NCBI GenBank assembly: GCA_023433775.1
Contig: JAEYTY010000124.1
Location: 1 to 30,208 of the forward strand
Direction: 5' to 3'
From: Pseudomonadota bacterium
GTDB taxonomy: Bacteria > Pseudomonadota > Alphaproteobacteria > Rhizobiales > Devosiaceae
Length of the DNA stretch: 30,208 nucleotides
Shown one piece after another: positions 16,486 to 23,572 of this stretch. The translations under genes were made by a program, and so were the position numbers. How positions within the stretch are numbered: position 1 is the first letter of the stretch; each line of letters starts with the position of its first letter. The notes below the pieces were generated by a model. That model saw only the letters and a program-made list of their open reading frames with translations. It was not told the origin of the DNA and did no database searches.

Positions 16486-16511
16486 GGCAGCCTCCGCCCT
16501 GGGAGGCTGCC
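16486..16511 (-). other. Hairpin between the DoxX-like gene and nsrR
   Basis: A perfect 10-bp stem, GGCAGCCTCC (16486-16495) with GGAGGCTGCC (16502-16511), encloses a 6-base loop. On the minus transcript it comes just after the DoxX-like stop and ends about 10 nt before the nsrR ribosome binding site. There is no U run, so it is more likely a processing or partial-attenuation structure than a full terminator. Confidence 0.6.
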
Positions 16512-16522
16512 GCCGGTAAGCA

Positions 16523-17683
16523 CTATTGGGTTGGGGTTGCGCTTTCTGCATGGGGGTGCTCGGCATTGGGCCGATGGGTTAGCAGCTGCCCTTCTGTAGC
16601 CGCCGCAGGACCCGGTTCTTGATAGTCGTAAAACGTGCCGTGCAATCCCCAGTAAGCGCCTGCGATGAGCACCATTGCAGCAAGAAAGCCTGCAGGAACG
16701 CTGCTGATGGCCGGGGCCAGTTTTGGCAGTTTGAGTCCCGATAGCGTCGGATCGGCCGCAATCAGAAATAGGGTGCCCATGATCAGGGCGTGGCCCACCA
16801 AGTCTATGCGACCGAAGGGGTAGACCGCAGCTGTGAAGATGACGATCAGTGCGACTGCCGACAGCCTGCGAATGAGCGGGGTCCAGAGCAGCCCAAATCC
16901 CATCGTGAACTCGGCAACGCCGGCCATCGGAATGAACATATCGCGTGGCATGCCGAAGGTCAGGAAAGGCCGCTCTTCAACCAGCGGGTAGAACCATTCG
17001 GCATAGGCGAACTTTTCAAGGCTCGACCACATTAGCGCGATGGCAACACCCCAGCGCAGTACGGTGAAACGATGCTGATACCATTTGCTCTCCGTGTCTG
17101 CCGCAAGCGCAAGATAGCCCGCAATACCGACGCCAAGAGCCAGATAGTCGAGCAGATGGAAGAAGTCATAGTCCCGCAGCGCAATCACCCAGAGCCCGAT
17201 GATGCCCGCAGCTGCCAGGGGCATAGTGCGCCGCGAAAACACGAGCAGCGCAATCAGGAGCTGCAGCCACGACACCCATTCGTTCGGGGTCTGAAGGTCG
17301 GGCGTGAGATAAACGCCGCCCACTGCGAAGATGGCCACAAAGAACGCGCCGATGACCGCCCGCATGAAATCGTCGCCGCGACGCCATAGCGGCAGGGTCA
17401 GACGATCAAGCATGCCGTTGACTGGGGTCGCCGAGGGGCTGCGTTCCACCAGAACAGTGGCGGCGAAAAACACCAGAACCAGCGCAATACCTGCCCAGAA
17501 CCAGCCATTGGTGAGGGTGTCGGTAATGGGTGCGGGTGCAGCGCCTACAACATAGGGCGCAAACCACTTCACATGGGCATGGGCCGGGCCTGCTGCCATG
17601 AGGGTCGTGATCACGGCGGTAAAGGAAATGCCCAGAGCCGTCCGTATGGGTGTGCGGGTCCGGTGCTCATTATTGTCTGCCAC
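16523..17683 (-). CDS. DoxX-like multi-spanning membrane protein
   Basis: A 386-residue inner membrane protein with roughly ten hydrophobic segments. The first ends in AHAHVKWF (His35, His37), which could be a signal-peptide boundary or a metal-binding pair. The second half (about residues 205-330) has the four-helix DoxX-like pattern, including LRWGVAIALMWSSLEKFAYAEWFYPL and MAGVAEFTMGFGLL. The C-terminal tail is soluble and histidine-containing (THRPNAEHPHAES). The start is GTG at 17683, with CGGAG about 7 nt upstream. The exact function is unknown. It shares a control region with a divergent DUF305 gene and precedes nsrR, so its expression is probably tied to low oxygen and nitric oxide. 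A role in quinone-linked redox or metal handling is possible but unproven. Confidence 0.75.
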   Translation of the reverse strand: MADNNEHRTRTPIRTALGISFTAVITTLMAAGPAHAHVKWFAPYVVGAAPAPITDTLTNGWFWAGIALVLVFFAATVLVERSPSATPVNGMLDRLTLPLWRRGDDFMRAVIGAFFVAIFAVGGVYLTPDLQTPNEWVSWLQLLIALLVFSRRTMPLAAAGIIGLWVIALRDYDFFHLLDYLALGVGIAGYLALAADTESKWYQHRFTVLRWGVAIALMWSSLEKFAYAEWFYPLVEERPFLTFGMPRDMFIPMAGVAEFTMGFGLLWTPLIRRLSAVALIVIFTAAVYPFGRIDLVGHALIMGTLFLIAADPTLSGLKLPKLAPAISSVPAGFLAAMVLIAGAYWGLHGTFYDYQEPGPAAATEGQLLTHRPNAEHPHAESATPTQ

Positions 17684-17728
17684 GTCAAGCTCCGTTCGAT
17701 GTCTGCGTGCTGCAATAGGAGTCTTCTA

Positions 17729-17751
17729 AACATTCATTTCTGCTGCATCTT
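17729..17751. promoter_or_regulatory. NsrR-type operator (11-1-11 inverted repeat)
   Basis: The left half AACATTCATTT (17729-17739), one spacer base and the right half TGCTGCATCTT (17741-17751) match the NsrR half-site consensus AAGATGCATTT at 9 of 11 and 8 of 11 positions, in the expected 11-1-11 layout. The box lies 46 nt upstream of the DoxX-like start and abuts the FNR-type box. Binding here would repress the DoxX-like/nsrR operon and perhaps the divergent DUF305 gene. The consensus is from memory of the proteobacterial NsrR regulon. Confidence 0.6.
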
Positions 17752-17764
17752 TGATCTCGATCAA
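17751..17764. promoter_or_regulatory. FNR/FixK-type box
   Basis: TTGATCTCGATCAA is a perfect TTGAT-N4-ATCAA palindrome, the consensus for FNR, Anr, FixK and Dnr regulators. It lies 60 nt upstream of the DUF305 ATG and 67 nt upstream of the DoxX-like GTG, so either or both directions could be activated when oxygen is low or nitric oxide is present. It overlaps the end of the NsrR-type box by one base. Confidence 0.8.
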
Positions 17765-17824
17765 GTCGAAGATTTCCGAGTTGATGCAACGTCCGGTCGA
17801 CACACCTGCGGGAAGGATAAAGTG

Positions 17825-18268
17825 ATGGATGCCCTGAAGTTCGGAACGGCAGCTCTGCTGGCGGTCGCATTCGCCGGTGCGCTTCTGGTACGGAACCAGC
17901 CTGCGAGCGAAGTTGCTGCCCTGCCGTTGCCGTCCGTCTGCGGCGACGTGCATTCCGACCATGGCGGTGTTTCCATGCAAGAGCATCTCGACCTCATGTC
18001 CGAGGGCCAAAGCGAGGAGATGGCGGCCCTGATCCAGACGATGGAGCCGATGCACACCGACATGATGCGCGGCATGACTGCTGCCGATTTTCAAACTGCC
18101 TTCGTCTGTTCCATGATCCCTCACCACCAAGGCGCCGTGGAAATGGCGCAAGTCGCTCAGGACCATGCCACAGACCCATGGATCCAGATGTTCGCCCAGG
18201 AAATCATCAGTGCGCAACAGGTTGAGATCGCCGAAATGCAGGCCTGGCTAGCGCGAAGGCATCAATAA
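17825..18268 (+). CDS. DUF305 family protein, membrane-anchored or exported
   Basis: A 147-residue protein with an N-terminal hydrophobic segment (residues 6-22) that would anchor or export it, then a helical DUF305 domain. The diagnostic motif is CSMIPHHQGAVEMAQ (His100, His101, Met97, Met107), preceded by MHTDMMRGM. DUF305 proteins are ferritin-like helical bundles rich in His and Met, and some bind copper in the periplasm. I chose ATG 17825, with AAGGA 7 nt upstream; a GTG one codon earlier is too close to it, and the longer frame to 17573 overlaps the divergent gene. The FNR box lies just upstream. Its partner in function may be the divergent DoxX-like membrane protein. A copper or redox-stress role is inferred from family knowledge only. 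Confidence 0.85.
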   Translation: MDALKFGTAALLAVAFAGALLVRNQPASEVAALPLPSVCGDVHSDHGGVSMQEHLDLMSEGQSEEMAALIQTMEPMHTDMMRGMTAADFQTAFVCSMIPHHQGAVEMAQVAQDHATDPWIQMFAQEIISAQQVEIAEMQAWLARRHQ

Positions 18269-18944
18269 TTGAACAGCGGAATGCGCGCCATGGGAAGGAA
18301 GTCGATGCCTGAATGTTCAACTCTCAAGATGCTACGATTTGGCCGTTTTTCTCGATTTTTGTGAAAAACCAGACGGACCGCAAGGGTCCCGTTTCGGTCA
18401 TGTAACGGGCGACGGCAAAATGGGGCTGATTCCGGACCAGCAACTTTAGTTGGCCTCGTCGAGATAGCTGCCCCTAGTTCAGGCATAGCTCAACGCCTAA
18501 TTCTGGCACCAGACCGCCTGTCGACTAGTGTTTGCTTTTCTGTCCGGATGACCCAAATGCCGGCTGTCGTCTTCCATCCCTTTTAGTCGTTTGCCGTAAC
18601 CTTGAAGGAACGACAGATTTTTGCTGGGGTCTTGGAAGTTCGGATTCGCCGCATGGCTGCCGTTGGCTCGAGATTGATGCGCCGGTATCGAAGATGCCCG
18701 ATCCTATTAAAGCTTGGCGTGCCCAGCGTCCTTTAAGTCGATCGGCTACCGTTGCACCGGCTGCGGCTAGGGCCTATGTACATCTTAGCGTAGTTCTGCA
18801 ACCAAACCGAGTGCGCTTATTGGCAGAAGAAACCGGATTTTCTAGGTTTTCAGGACGTTGTGGCGGAGTGTCCCTTTCTCTCCGCCATTTACGCCCCGGA
18901 AGACCGGGGCGCTTGCATATTAAATTGCCAAATCCGTCAGCGGC
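18269..18944. other. Long gene-poor spacer, 676 bases
   Basis: Frames exist on both strands, the longest being a plus-strand frame from 18532 that runs into antisense of the dehydrogenase gene. None has a ribosome binding site or a familiar product. A small A/T-rich inverted repeat, GTTTTTC (18345-18351) and GAAAAAC (18363-18369), follows the DUF305 gene and two GC-rich hairpins lie near the right end. The base composition is less GC-rich than the neighbours. It may be decayed sequence. Confidence 0.5.
18861..18911. other. Two consecutive GC-rich hairpins after the dehydrogenase gene
   Basis: The first is TGGCGGAG (18861-18868) with CTCCGCCA (18880-18887). The second is CGCCCCGG (18892-18899) with CCGGGGCG (18904-18911) around a four-base AAGA loop. 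They sit 34-84 bases past the stop of the minus-strand dehydrogenase gene and could end its transcript or protect its 3' end. Neither is followed by a clear T run on the minus strand, so an intrinsic terminator is not certain. Confidence 0.5.
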
Positions 18945-19883
18945 TTACCAGTGGAAGTCCGGGCCGTTTTCTCGCGCGCCCATCAGGAAGACGTCGCTCA
19001 TCAGGCGCAGCGGCGCGGCGTCGATGTCGCTGCGGCGGTTGTCGAGCAGGTTGGCGAAATGCTCGTACATGCTGGCATATTCCTCGTCGCCATGCTCGAG
19101 CACCACTTCACCATTGATGCGGAGCGTGCGCCCGCCGCGTTCCAGGCGGACGTCATTGCCTGCGCCGGTTTCGAAGCGGATCGTCCAGACCTCGCCGCTT
19201 TCCTCCAGCCAGTTGAAGCCGCAGGACAGGGCGGGCTGATGCGGCTGGCCTGACTTGAAGCCGATTTCCACATCCACAGGGGTCTGCCGGTTTGCCGGAA
19301 AGGTCAGCTTGGCGCTCTCGACGAAAACCGGGAAGGGCATGACTTTGGTGAAGATCGAAAAGGCATTGATGCCGGGATCGCAGACGCCAAAGCCGCCGGG
19401 CTCCCACACCCAATCCTGCCCCGGATGCCACTTGCGTACACTTTCGCGCCAGTCGATGCGGGCTGATTTCACGCCCTCTGCTGCGAGCACAGCCTTGGTC
19501 CGGTCCACGGCGGCGTTAAACTGGCTGTGCCAGGTCTGGTAAAGGACCCGATCCAGCCGCGCCGCATGGGCGATTAGATCGTCGAGCTCGGAAATCGTGG
19601 TGGTTGGCGGCTTCTCCATCATCACATCCTTGCCCGCGTCCAGCGCCTCGCGGACATAGGTGTGGCGGATGCCGGGGGGCGTGCAGATGGAAACCAGCCC
19701 AATTTCGGGCATGGCGGCGTAAAGCTCGCCCGGCGTGCGAAAGACCGGCACGTCACCATAGGCAAGGCCGCGCGTGGAAACCGTAGCGGCCAGCTCGAAA
19801 TCATCCGACGCTGCAATCACCGGCAGGTGCTGGTCCTGCGCGATCTTGCCCACGCCGATTACCGCAATTTTCCGCTTGGCCAT
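18945..19883 (-). CDS. Gfo/Idh/MocA dehydrogenase, L-arabinose/D-galactose 1-dehydrogenase type
   Basis: A 312-residue NAD(P)-dependent sugar dehydrogenase that would oxidise an aldopyranose at C1 to the lactone in the cytoplasm. The Rossmann start AVIGVGKIAQDQHLP is at residues 7-21 and the EKP motif at 90-92. The residues I remember as active-site residues in the Azospirillum brasilense L-arabinose 1-dehydrogenase fall at the same numbers here: Lys91, His119, Glu147, Trp152, His153, Asp169 and Asn173, with the HPGQDWVWEPGG signature. The ATG at 19883 was chosen for GGAG 7 nt upstream; the upstream TTG has no site. The gene is last of a minus-strand run after ubiH, the kinase and the VOC gene. 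No lactonase or dehydratase is nearby, so arabinose versus galactose cannot be decided. Confidence 0.85.
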   Translation of the reverse strand: MAKRKIAVIGVGKIAQDQHLPVIAASDDFELAATVSTRGLAYGDVPVFRTPGELYAAMPEIGLVSICTPPGIRHTYVREALDAGKDVMMEKPPTTTISELDDLIAHAARLDRVLYQTWHSQFNAAVDRTKAVLAAEGVKSARIDWRESVRKWHPGQDWVWEPGGFGVCDPGINAFSIFTKVMPFPVFVESAKLTFPANRQTPVDVEIGFKSGQPHQPALSCGFNWLEESGEVWTIRFETGAGNDVRLERGGRTLRINGEVVLEHGDEEYASMYEHFANLLDNRRSDIDAAPLRLMSDVFLMGARENGPDFHW

Positions 19884-19969
19884 CCTGAAACTCCACTCGT
19901 TCAAAGCGGCGCTATAGAGCAGGTCTTGGCCGTCTCTGCCAAGACCTCAAAGCCCAGATAAGTATGATT

Positions 19970-20332
19970 TTATGCGTCAGGCGACGATGGCGGCGGTTCC
20001 CAGAGTTCGATCTGGTTGCCCTCGGGGTCATGAATACGCGCAAAACGCCCCGATTCCGGGGTGTCCCACTCATCGGGACGCGTTTCGACGTCAATGCCGG
20101 CGGCCTTGAGCTGAACCATCATCGCGTCGAGGTCATCGACACGCAAATTGATCATCCACTGCTTGTCGGCGGGAAAGTAGTCCGTGCTCTGCTTGAACGG
20201 CGCGAAAACGGTAGGACCTGCCGCCTGCATCCAGAATTCGGCAATGCCCAGATGGGTTTCGTACCACTGCGCCAAAGCCTTGGTGTCGCGCGAGCGAAAG
20301 AAGATTCCGCCAATTCCGGTTGCCTTTGCCAT
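19970..20332 (-). CDS. VOC-family protein (glyoxalase/bleomycin-resistance fold)
   Basis: A 120-residue single-module pair of beta-alpha-beta-beta-beta repeats. The first repeat has GIGGIFFRSRDTKALAQWYETHLGI, and the second has NLRVDDLDAMMVQLKAAGIDVE and ends with the typical ARIHDPEGNQIELWEP, where the last Glu is the usual metal ligand. The first histidine ligand of glyoxalase I is not in place, so a lyase role is not assured. The start is ATG 20332, with GGGAGGAGG about 5-8 nt upstream. It lies 62 nt after the glycerate kinase and 86 nt before the dehydrogenase, and is probably co-transcribed. The substrate is unknown; a role with reactive aldehydes from sugar metabolism is possible. Confidence 0.82.
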   Translation of the reverse strand: MAKATGIGGIFFRSRDTKALAQWYETHLGIAEFWMQAAGPTVFAPFKQSTDYFPADKQWMINLRVDDLDAMMVQLKAAGIDVETRPDEWDTPESGRFARIHDPEGNQIELWEPPPSSPDA

Positions 20333-20394
20333 ACTGGCCTCCTCCCTGTTCACCGGGACGATGCCACAGCCGGAGCGACCCGGAAAGCCGCTTG

Positions 20395-21648
20395 TCACCG
20401 CACGAGAATAGCGCGGAAATCATTGACATTGGTGCCGGTCGGGCCGGTCACCAGCAAGTCGCCGATGGCGGCAAAGGCACTATAGGCGTCATTGTTGGAC
20501 AGTGCGGCCTGGGGATCGATCCCGACCTCCCGCATCCGCCGGGCCGAGGTGCCGTCGACATAGGCGCCCGCATTGTCCTCGGACCCGTCAATGCCGTCCG
20601 TGTCGGCGGCAAGCGCCGTGATGCCATCGACACCATCAATGGCAATGGCCAGCGAGAGGGCAAACTCGCCATTGCGCCCGCCGCGTCCCTTGCCGCGCAA
20701 GGTGACGGTCGTTTCGCCGCCCGAAAGCAGCACGACAGGCTTGGCTAAAGGCCGGTTACGCTGGGCAATCTCACGCGCCATGGCGGCGTGCACCAGCGCA
20801 ACGTCGCGCGCTTCCCCTTCAATGGCGTCAGAAAGAATTGCCGCCTCGATTCCATTCTGCCGTGCCAGATCCGCTGCGGCCTCCAGCGAGAGGGCGGCCG
20901 AGGCGATGGTGGCCACACTATTGCGGCTAAAAATCGCGTCGCCGGCGTCGGGCGGCAGATTATCCTCGCTGGCGAGAAGTTTCGCCGCGGCTTCAGGCAG
21001 GTCCAGCCGGTAAAGCCCGGCAAGGCGCCGCGCTTCGGCTCGCCCGCCTTCAAGCGGCAAGGTCGGGCCGGATGCTACCAGCGCCGGATCATCCCCCGGC
21101 ACATCGGAAACCACCAGCGTAGCAACGCGCGCCGGAGCGGCGGCGGCAGCCAGACGACCACCCTTGATGTTCGAAAACTGGTTGCGGATGAGGTTCATCA
21201 CGCCGATTGGCGCCCCTGACGCAAGCAGCGCGCGGTTGATGGCCTGCTCATCCTCCAGCGTCAGTCCATCCGCTGGCGCTGGCAGCAGAGACGATCCGCC
21301 CCCCGAAATCAGCGCGACGACAAGATCATCCGGCCCCAGCCCTGACACCATCTCCATCAGCCGCTGTGCCGCGCGGAGCCCTGCCGCATCTGGCACAGGA
21401 TGGGCCGCCTCGACGATTTCGATCCGTTCGCAGGCCTCGCCATAGCCATAGCGGGTGACCACCAAGCCGCTAAGGTCACCCGGCCATGCCTGTTCGAAGG
21501 CTCGCGCCATCTGGGCCGAGGCTTTGCCGGCGCCAATGACCAAGGTGCGCCCTCGCGGTGGCTCGGGCAGGTGTCGCGCCACGGCAAGAGCGGGCTGCGC
21601 TTGTGCCACGGCCTTGGCGAAGAGAGATTGGAGCAATGCGCGGTCCAT
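20395..21648 (-). CDS. Glycerate 2-kinase, MOFRL family (GckA/TtuD-like)
   Basis: A 417-residue cytoplasmic kinase that turns D-glycerate into 2-phosphoglycerate with ATP; older annotations call this family hydroxypyruvate reductase (TtuD). GAGKAS lies at residues 39-44, a conserved AAHPVPD at 81-87, the nucleotide-binding glycine loop ISGGGSSLLPAP at 114-125 and IKGGRLA near 161. The C-terminal MOFRL part has GGRNGEFALS, ALAADTDGIDGSEDNAGA and TGPTGTNVND. The length is normal. The ATG at 21648 has only a weak GAGAT site. It lies 57 nt after the ubiH-like gene on the same strand. Such kinases serve tartrate, glyoxylate, serine-cycle or sugar-acid degradation; no neighbour here decides which. 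Confidence 0.92.
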   Translation of the reverse strand: MDRALLQSLFAKAVAQAQPALAVARHLPEPPRGRTLVIGAGKASAQMARAFEQAWPGDLSGLVVTRYGYGEACERIEIVEAAHPVPDAAGLRAAQRLMEMVSGLGPDDLVVALISGGGSSLLPAPADGLTLEDEQAINRALLASGAPIGVMNLIRNQFSNIKGGRLAAAAAPARVATLVVSDVPGDDPALVASGPTLPLEGGRAEARRLAGLYRLDLPEAAAKLLASEDNLPPDAGDAIFSRNSVATIASAALSLEAAADLARQNGIEAAILSDAIEGEARDVALVHAAMAREIAQRNRPLAKPVVLLSGGETTVTLRGKGRGGRNGEFALSLAIAIDGVDGITALAADTDGIDGSEDNAGAYVDGTSARRMREVGIDPQAALSNNDAYSAFAAIGDLLVTGPTGTNVNDFRAILVR

Positions 21649-21705
21649 GGGATCTCAATTGCTGGTCAGCGGTGTTGCCCTTGTGCCCACTGATGGAGGG
21701 CTTGT

Positions 21706-22929
21706 CTATATTGGCAAGCCGCTCAACAGTTTGGGGCCGCCATTACCAACGCCGGCTGCCGCACGAATGAGGGCCGTTTTAACGGGCACGGCGCGCTCCA
21801 CCAGTCCCAGGCCAAAATCCCGGACGGCGCGCAGCGGCGCGACATCATTGGAAAACAGGCGGTTCATGGAATCGGTGACCATGGCCATGGTTGCGGTGTC
21901 AAAACGCCGCCAGGCCTGATAGCGCGCCAAGACATCGACACTCCCGTGATCGAGTCCGAGCCGCATGGCATCGACAATCACTTCTGCCAGCGCCGCAACA
22001 TCCTTGAGCCCGAGATTAAGGCCCTGTCCGGCAATGGGGTGCACCACATGGGCAGCGTCTCCCATCAGCGCCAGTCGTGGACCCACGAATTCGCGGGCGA
22101 TCTGCAGGCGCAGCGGAAAGCCCATGAGCTTATCCTCAAGCGTGACCTTGCCCAGCGTCGAACCCATAACGGCCTCGACTTCACCGGCCAGCGCGTCCTG
22201 GTCCATGGCGAGAAATTTTGGCGCATTTTCAGTTCGCTCGGTCCAGACCAGCGAAGAGCGATTGCCCGGCAGCGGCAGGCTGGCAAAGGGCCCCGCAGGA
22301 CGAAAATGCTCATAGGCAATGCCATCATGCGGCAATTCATGGGCGATTGTCGCGACGAGACCTGTTTGCCCGTAATCATGACCGATCGTGTTGATACCTG
22401 CGCGCTGGCGCAAAGCCGACAGTGCGCCATCCGCAGCAACAATCAGCGGCGAGCTCAAGACCTGCCCGTCGGCCAGTGTCAGTTGCGCCAGCGGCCCATG
22501 CCCTGACCAGTCAGCAATTTCCGCAGGCGCCACGACGTCTATGCCTGTGCAGGCCTTGAGCAATGCGCCGCTGCTGGCCTGGTTGGGCACCATATGGGCA
22601 AAGGCTTCCCCTGGTGCCACCTCGCCGTCAAACTGCAGGAATAGCGGCCGGGCAATGTCGCCCTCACCGGAATCAGTGATGCGCATGGCGTTGATCGGCT
22701 GCGACGCCGCTGCCATTTCATCCCAGACGCCAAGAGCCTCGAAAACCCGCCGCACACCGGCCGCTATTGCCGAGGCGCGATTGTCGCGCGGGACACTGAG
22801 TGGACGTCGGTCGACAAGAGCAATGGAAATGCCTGAGGCAGAGCGCTGTAGCGCTAGGGCGAGGGTGAGGCCGACTGGCCCGCCCCCTACGATAATGACA
22901 TCGAACCGCTTTATCACTGTGTCTGTCAC
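21706..22929 (-). CDS. ubiH: UbiH/UbiF/VisC-family FAD monooxygenase, ubiquinone biosynthesis
   Basis: A 407-residue flavoprotein hydroxylase with the dinucleotide-binding motif GGGPVG at residues 15-20, the DG motif in LIVAADGALSALR, and the FAD ribityl-binding signature GPRLALMGDAAHVVHPIAGQ, followed by GLNLGLKDVAAL, which marks the Ubi hydroxylases. It would add a ring hydroxyl group during ubiquinone synthesis at the inner membrane face. Alphaproteobacteria use several related enzymes (UbiH, UbiF, UbiL, UbiM) with overlapping positions, so the symbol is a family label. The start is GTG 22929, with GGAG 7 nt upstream. It is first in the minus-strand run leading to the glycerate kinase, and divergent from the glnK-amtB genes with a 276-bp spacer. 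Confidence 0.9.
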   Translation of the reverse strand: MTDTVIKRFDVIIVGGGPVGLTLALALQRSASGISIALVDRRPLSVPRDNRASAIAAGVRRVFEALGVWDEMAAASQPINAMRITDSGEGDIARPLFLQFDGEVAPGEAFAHMVPNQASSGALLKACTGIDVVAPAEIADWSGHGPLAQLTLADGQVLSSPLIVAADGALSALRQRAGINTIGHDYGQTGLVATIAHELPHDGIAYEHFRPAGPFASLPLPGNRSSLVWTERTENAPKFLAMDQDALAGEVEAVMGSTLGKVTLEDKLMGFPLRLQIAREFVGPRLALMGDAAHVVHPIAGQGLNLGLKDVAALAEVIVDAMRLGLDHGSVDVLARYQAWRRFDTATMAMVTDSMNRLFSNDVAPLRAVRDFGLGLVERAVPVKTALIRAAAGVGNGGPKLLSGLPI

Positions 22930-23143
22930 ATCCGTTCTCCGATTGGCGCATTGTCTGCCTGGCTTCGTTCTGAGGCAAGTGTGCCGATGTCGCGGGCGAT
23001 GAGTTAAAAATATGCAAAATCGTGAAATTGCCTAATTTTTAGTCAAGTCGACTGCTGCCACAGACTTGCCACAAAGTGTTCATGCTCGGACTTATTCAAA
23101 AATATCTATAATTTTCAAGAAGTTATTGGGTTTCACGCCAGTT

Positions 23144-23159
23144 TGGCACGCCACTTGAG
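23144..23159 (+). promoter_or_regulatory. Sigma-54-type promoter of the first glnK-amtB pair
   Basis: TGGCACG (-24 element) followed after four bases by TTGAG (-12 element) matches the RpoN consensus TGGCACG-N4-TTGCW except that the -12 GC is GA. It ends 46 bases before the glnK ATG. Nitrogen-regulated glnK-amtB operons commonly use RpoN with NtrC, so the function fits. The same deviation recurs at the second pair (25224-25239). Confidence 0.75.
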
Positions 23160-23205
23160 TCCCTGTTGCCTGTCGAATACCCGCAAGGCACAGAAAGGGG
23201 CATCC

Positions 23206-23544
23206 ATGAAACTGGTGGTTGCAATCATCAAACCATCACGGCTCGAAGAGGTCCGGCAGGCGCTTAATTCCCTCGACGTTCACGGGATGACCGTCACCGA
23301 GGTCAAGGGCTATGGCCGGCAGAAAGGCCATTCCGAGATCTATCGCGGCACCGAATATGCCGTTCACTTCCTGCCAAAGCTCAAGGTCGAGATCGCTGTC
23401 GATGATGCGCTCGCCGATTCGGTGAGCAACGCCATCCGCGACGCCGCCCAGACGGGCCGTATTGGCGATGGCAAGATTTTCATCCTCGACCTTTTGGCCG
23501 TCACCCGCATCCGCACCGGCGAAACCGGCGCGTCTGCGCTCTGA
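23206..23544 (+). CDS. glnK: PII nitrogen regulatory protein GlnK, copy 1
   Basis: A 112-residue trimeric PII signal protein. It binds ATP, ADP and 2-oxoglutarate and, when deuridylylated, blocks the ammonium channel AmtB. The uridylylation site Tyr51 is present in the T-loop (EIYRGTEYAV), with the B-loop TGRIGDGKIF and C-loop RIRTGETG signatures. The ATG at 23206 has AAAGGGG about 6 nt upstream, and the protein starts MKLVVAIIKP as PII proteins do. It is 28 nt from the amtB it should regulate and lies behind a sigma-54-type promoter. Copy 2 at 25292 is identical at 98 of 112 positions by eye, and most differences fall in residues 61-79. Confidence 0.97.
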   Translation: MKLVVAIIKPSRLEEVRQALNSLDVHGMTVTEVKGYGRQKGHSEIYRGTEYAVHFLPKLKVEIAVDDALADSVSNAIRDAAQTGRIGDGKIFILDLLAVTRIRTGETGASAL

Positions 23545-23572
23545 CGCCCCAGACTTCAGGAGAAACAAGACA

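Noticed and set aside
18532..19239. A 235-residue plus-strand frame
   Set aside because: Its second half is antisense to the sugar dehydrogenase and its first half is low in recognisable structure, with no ribosome binding site.
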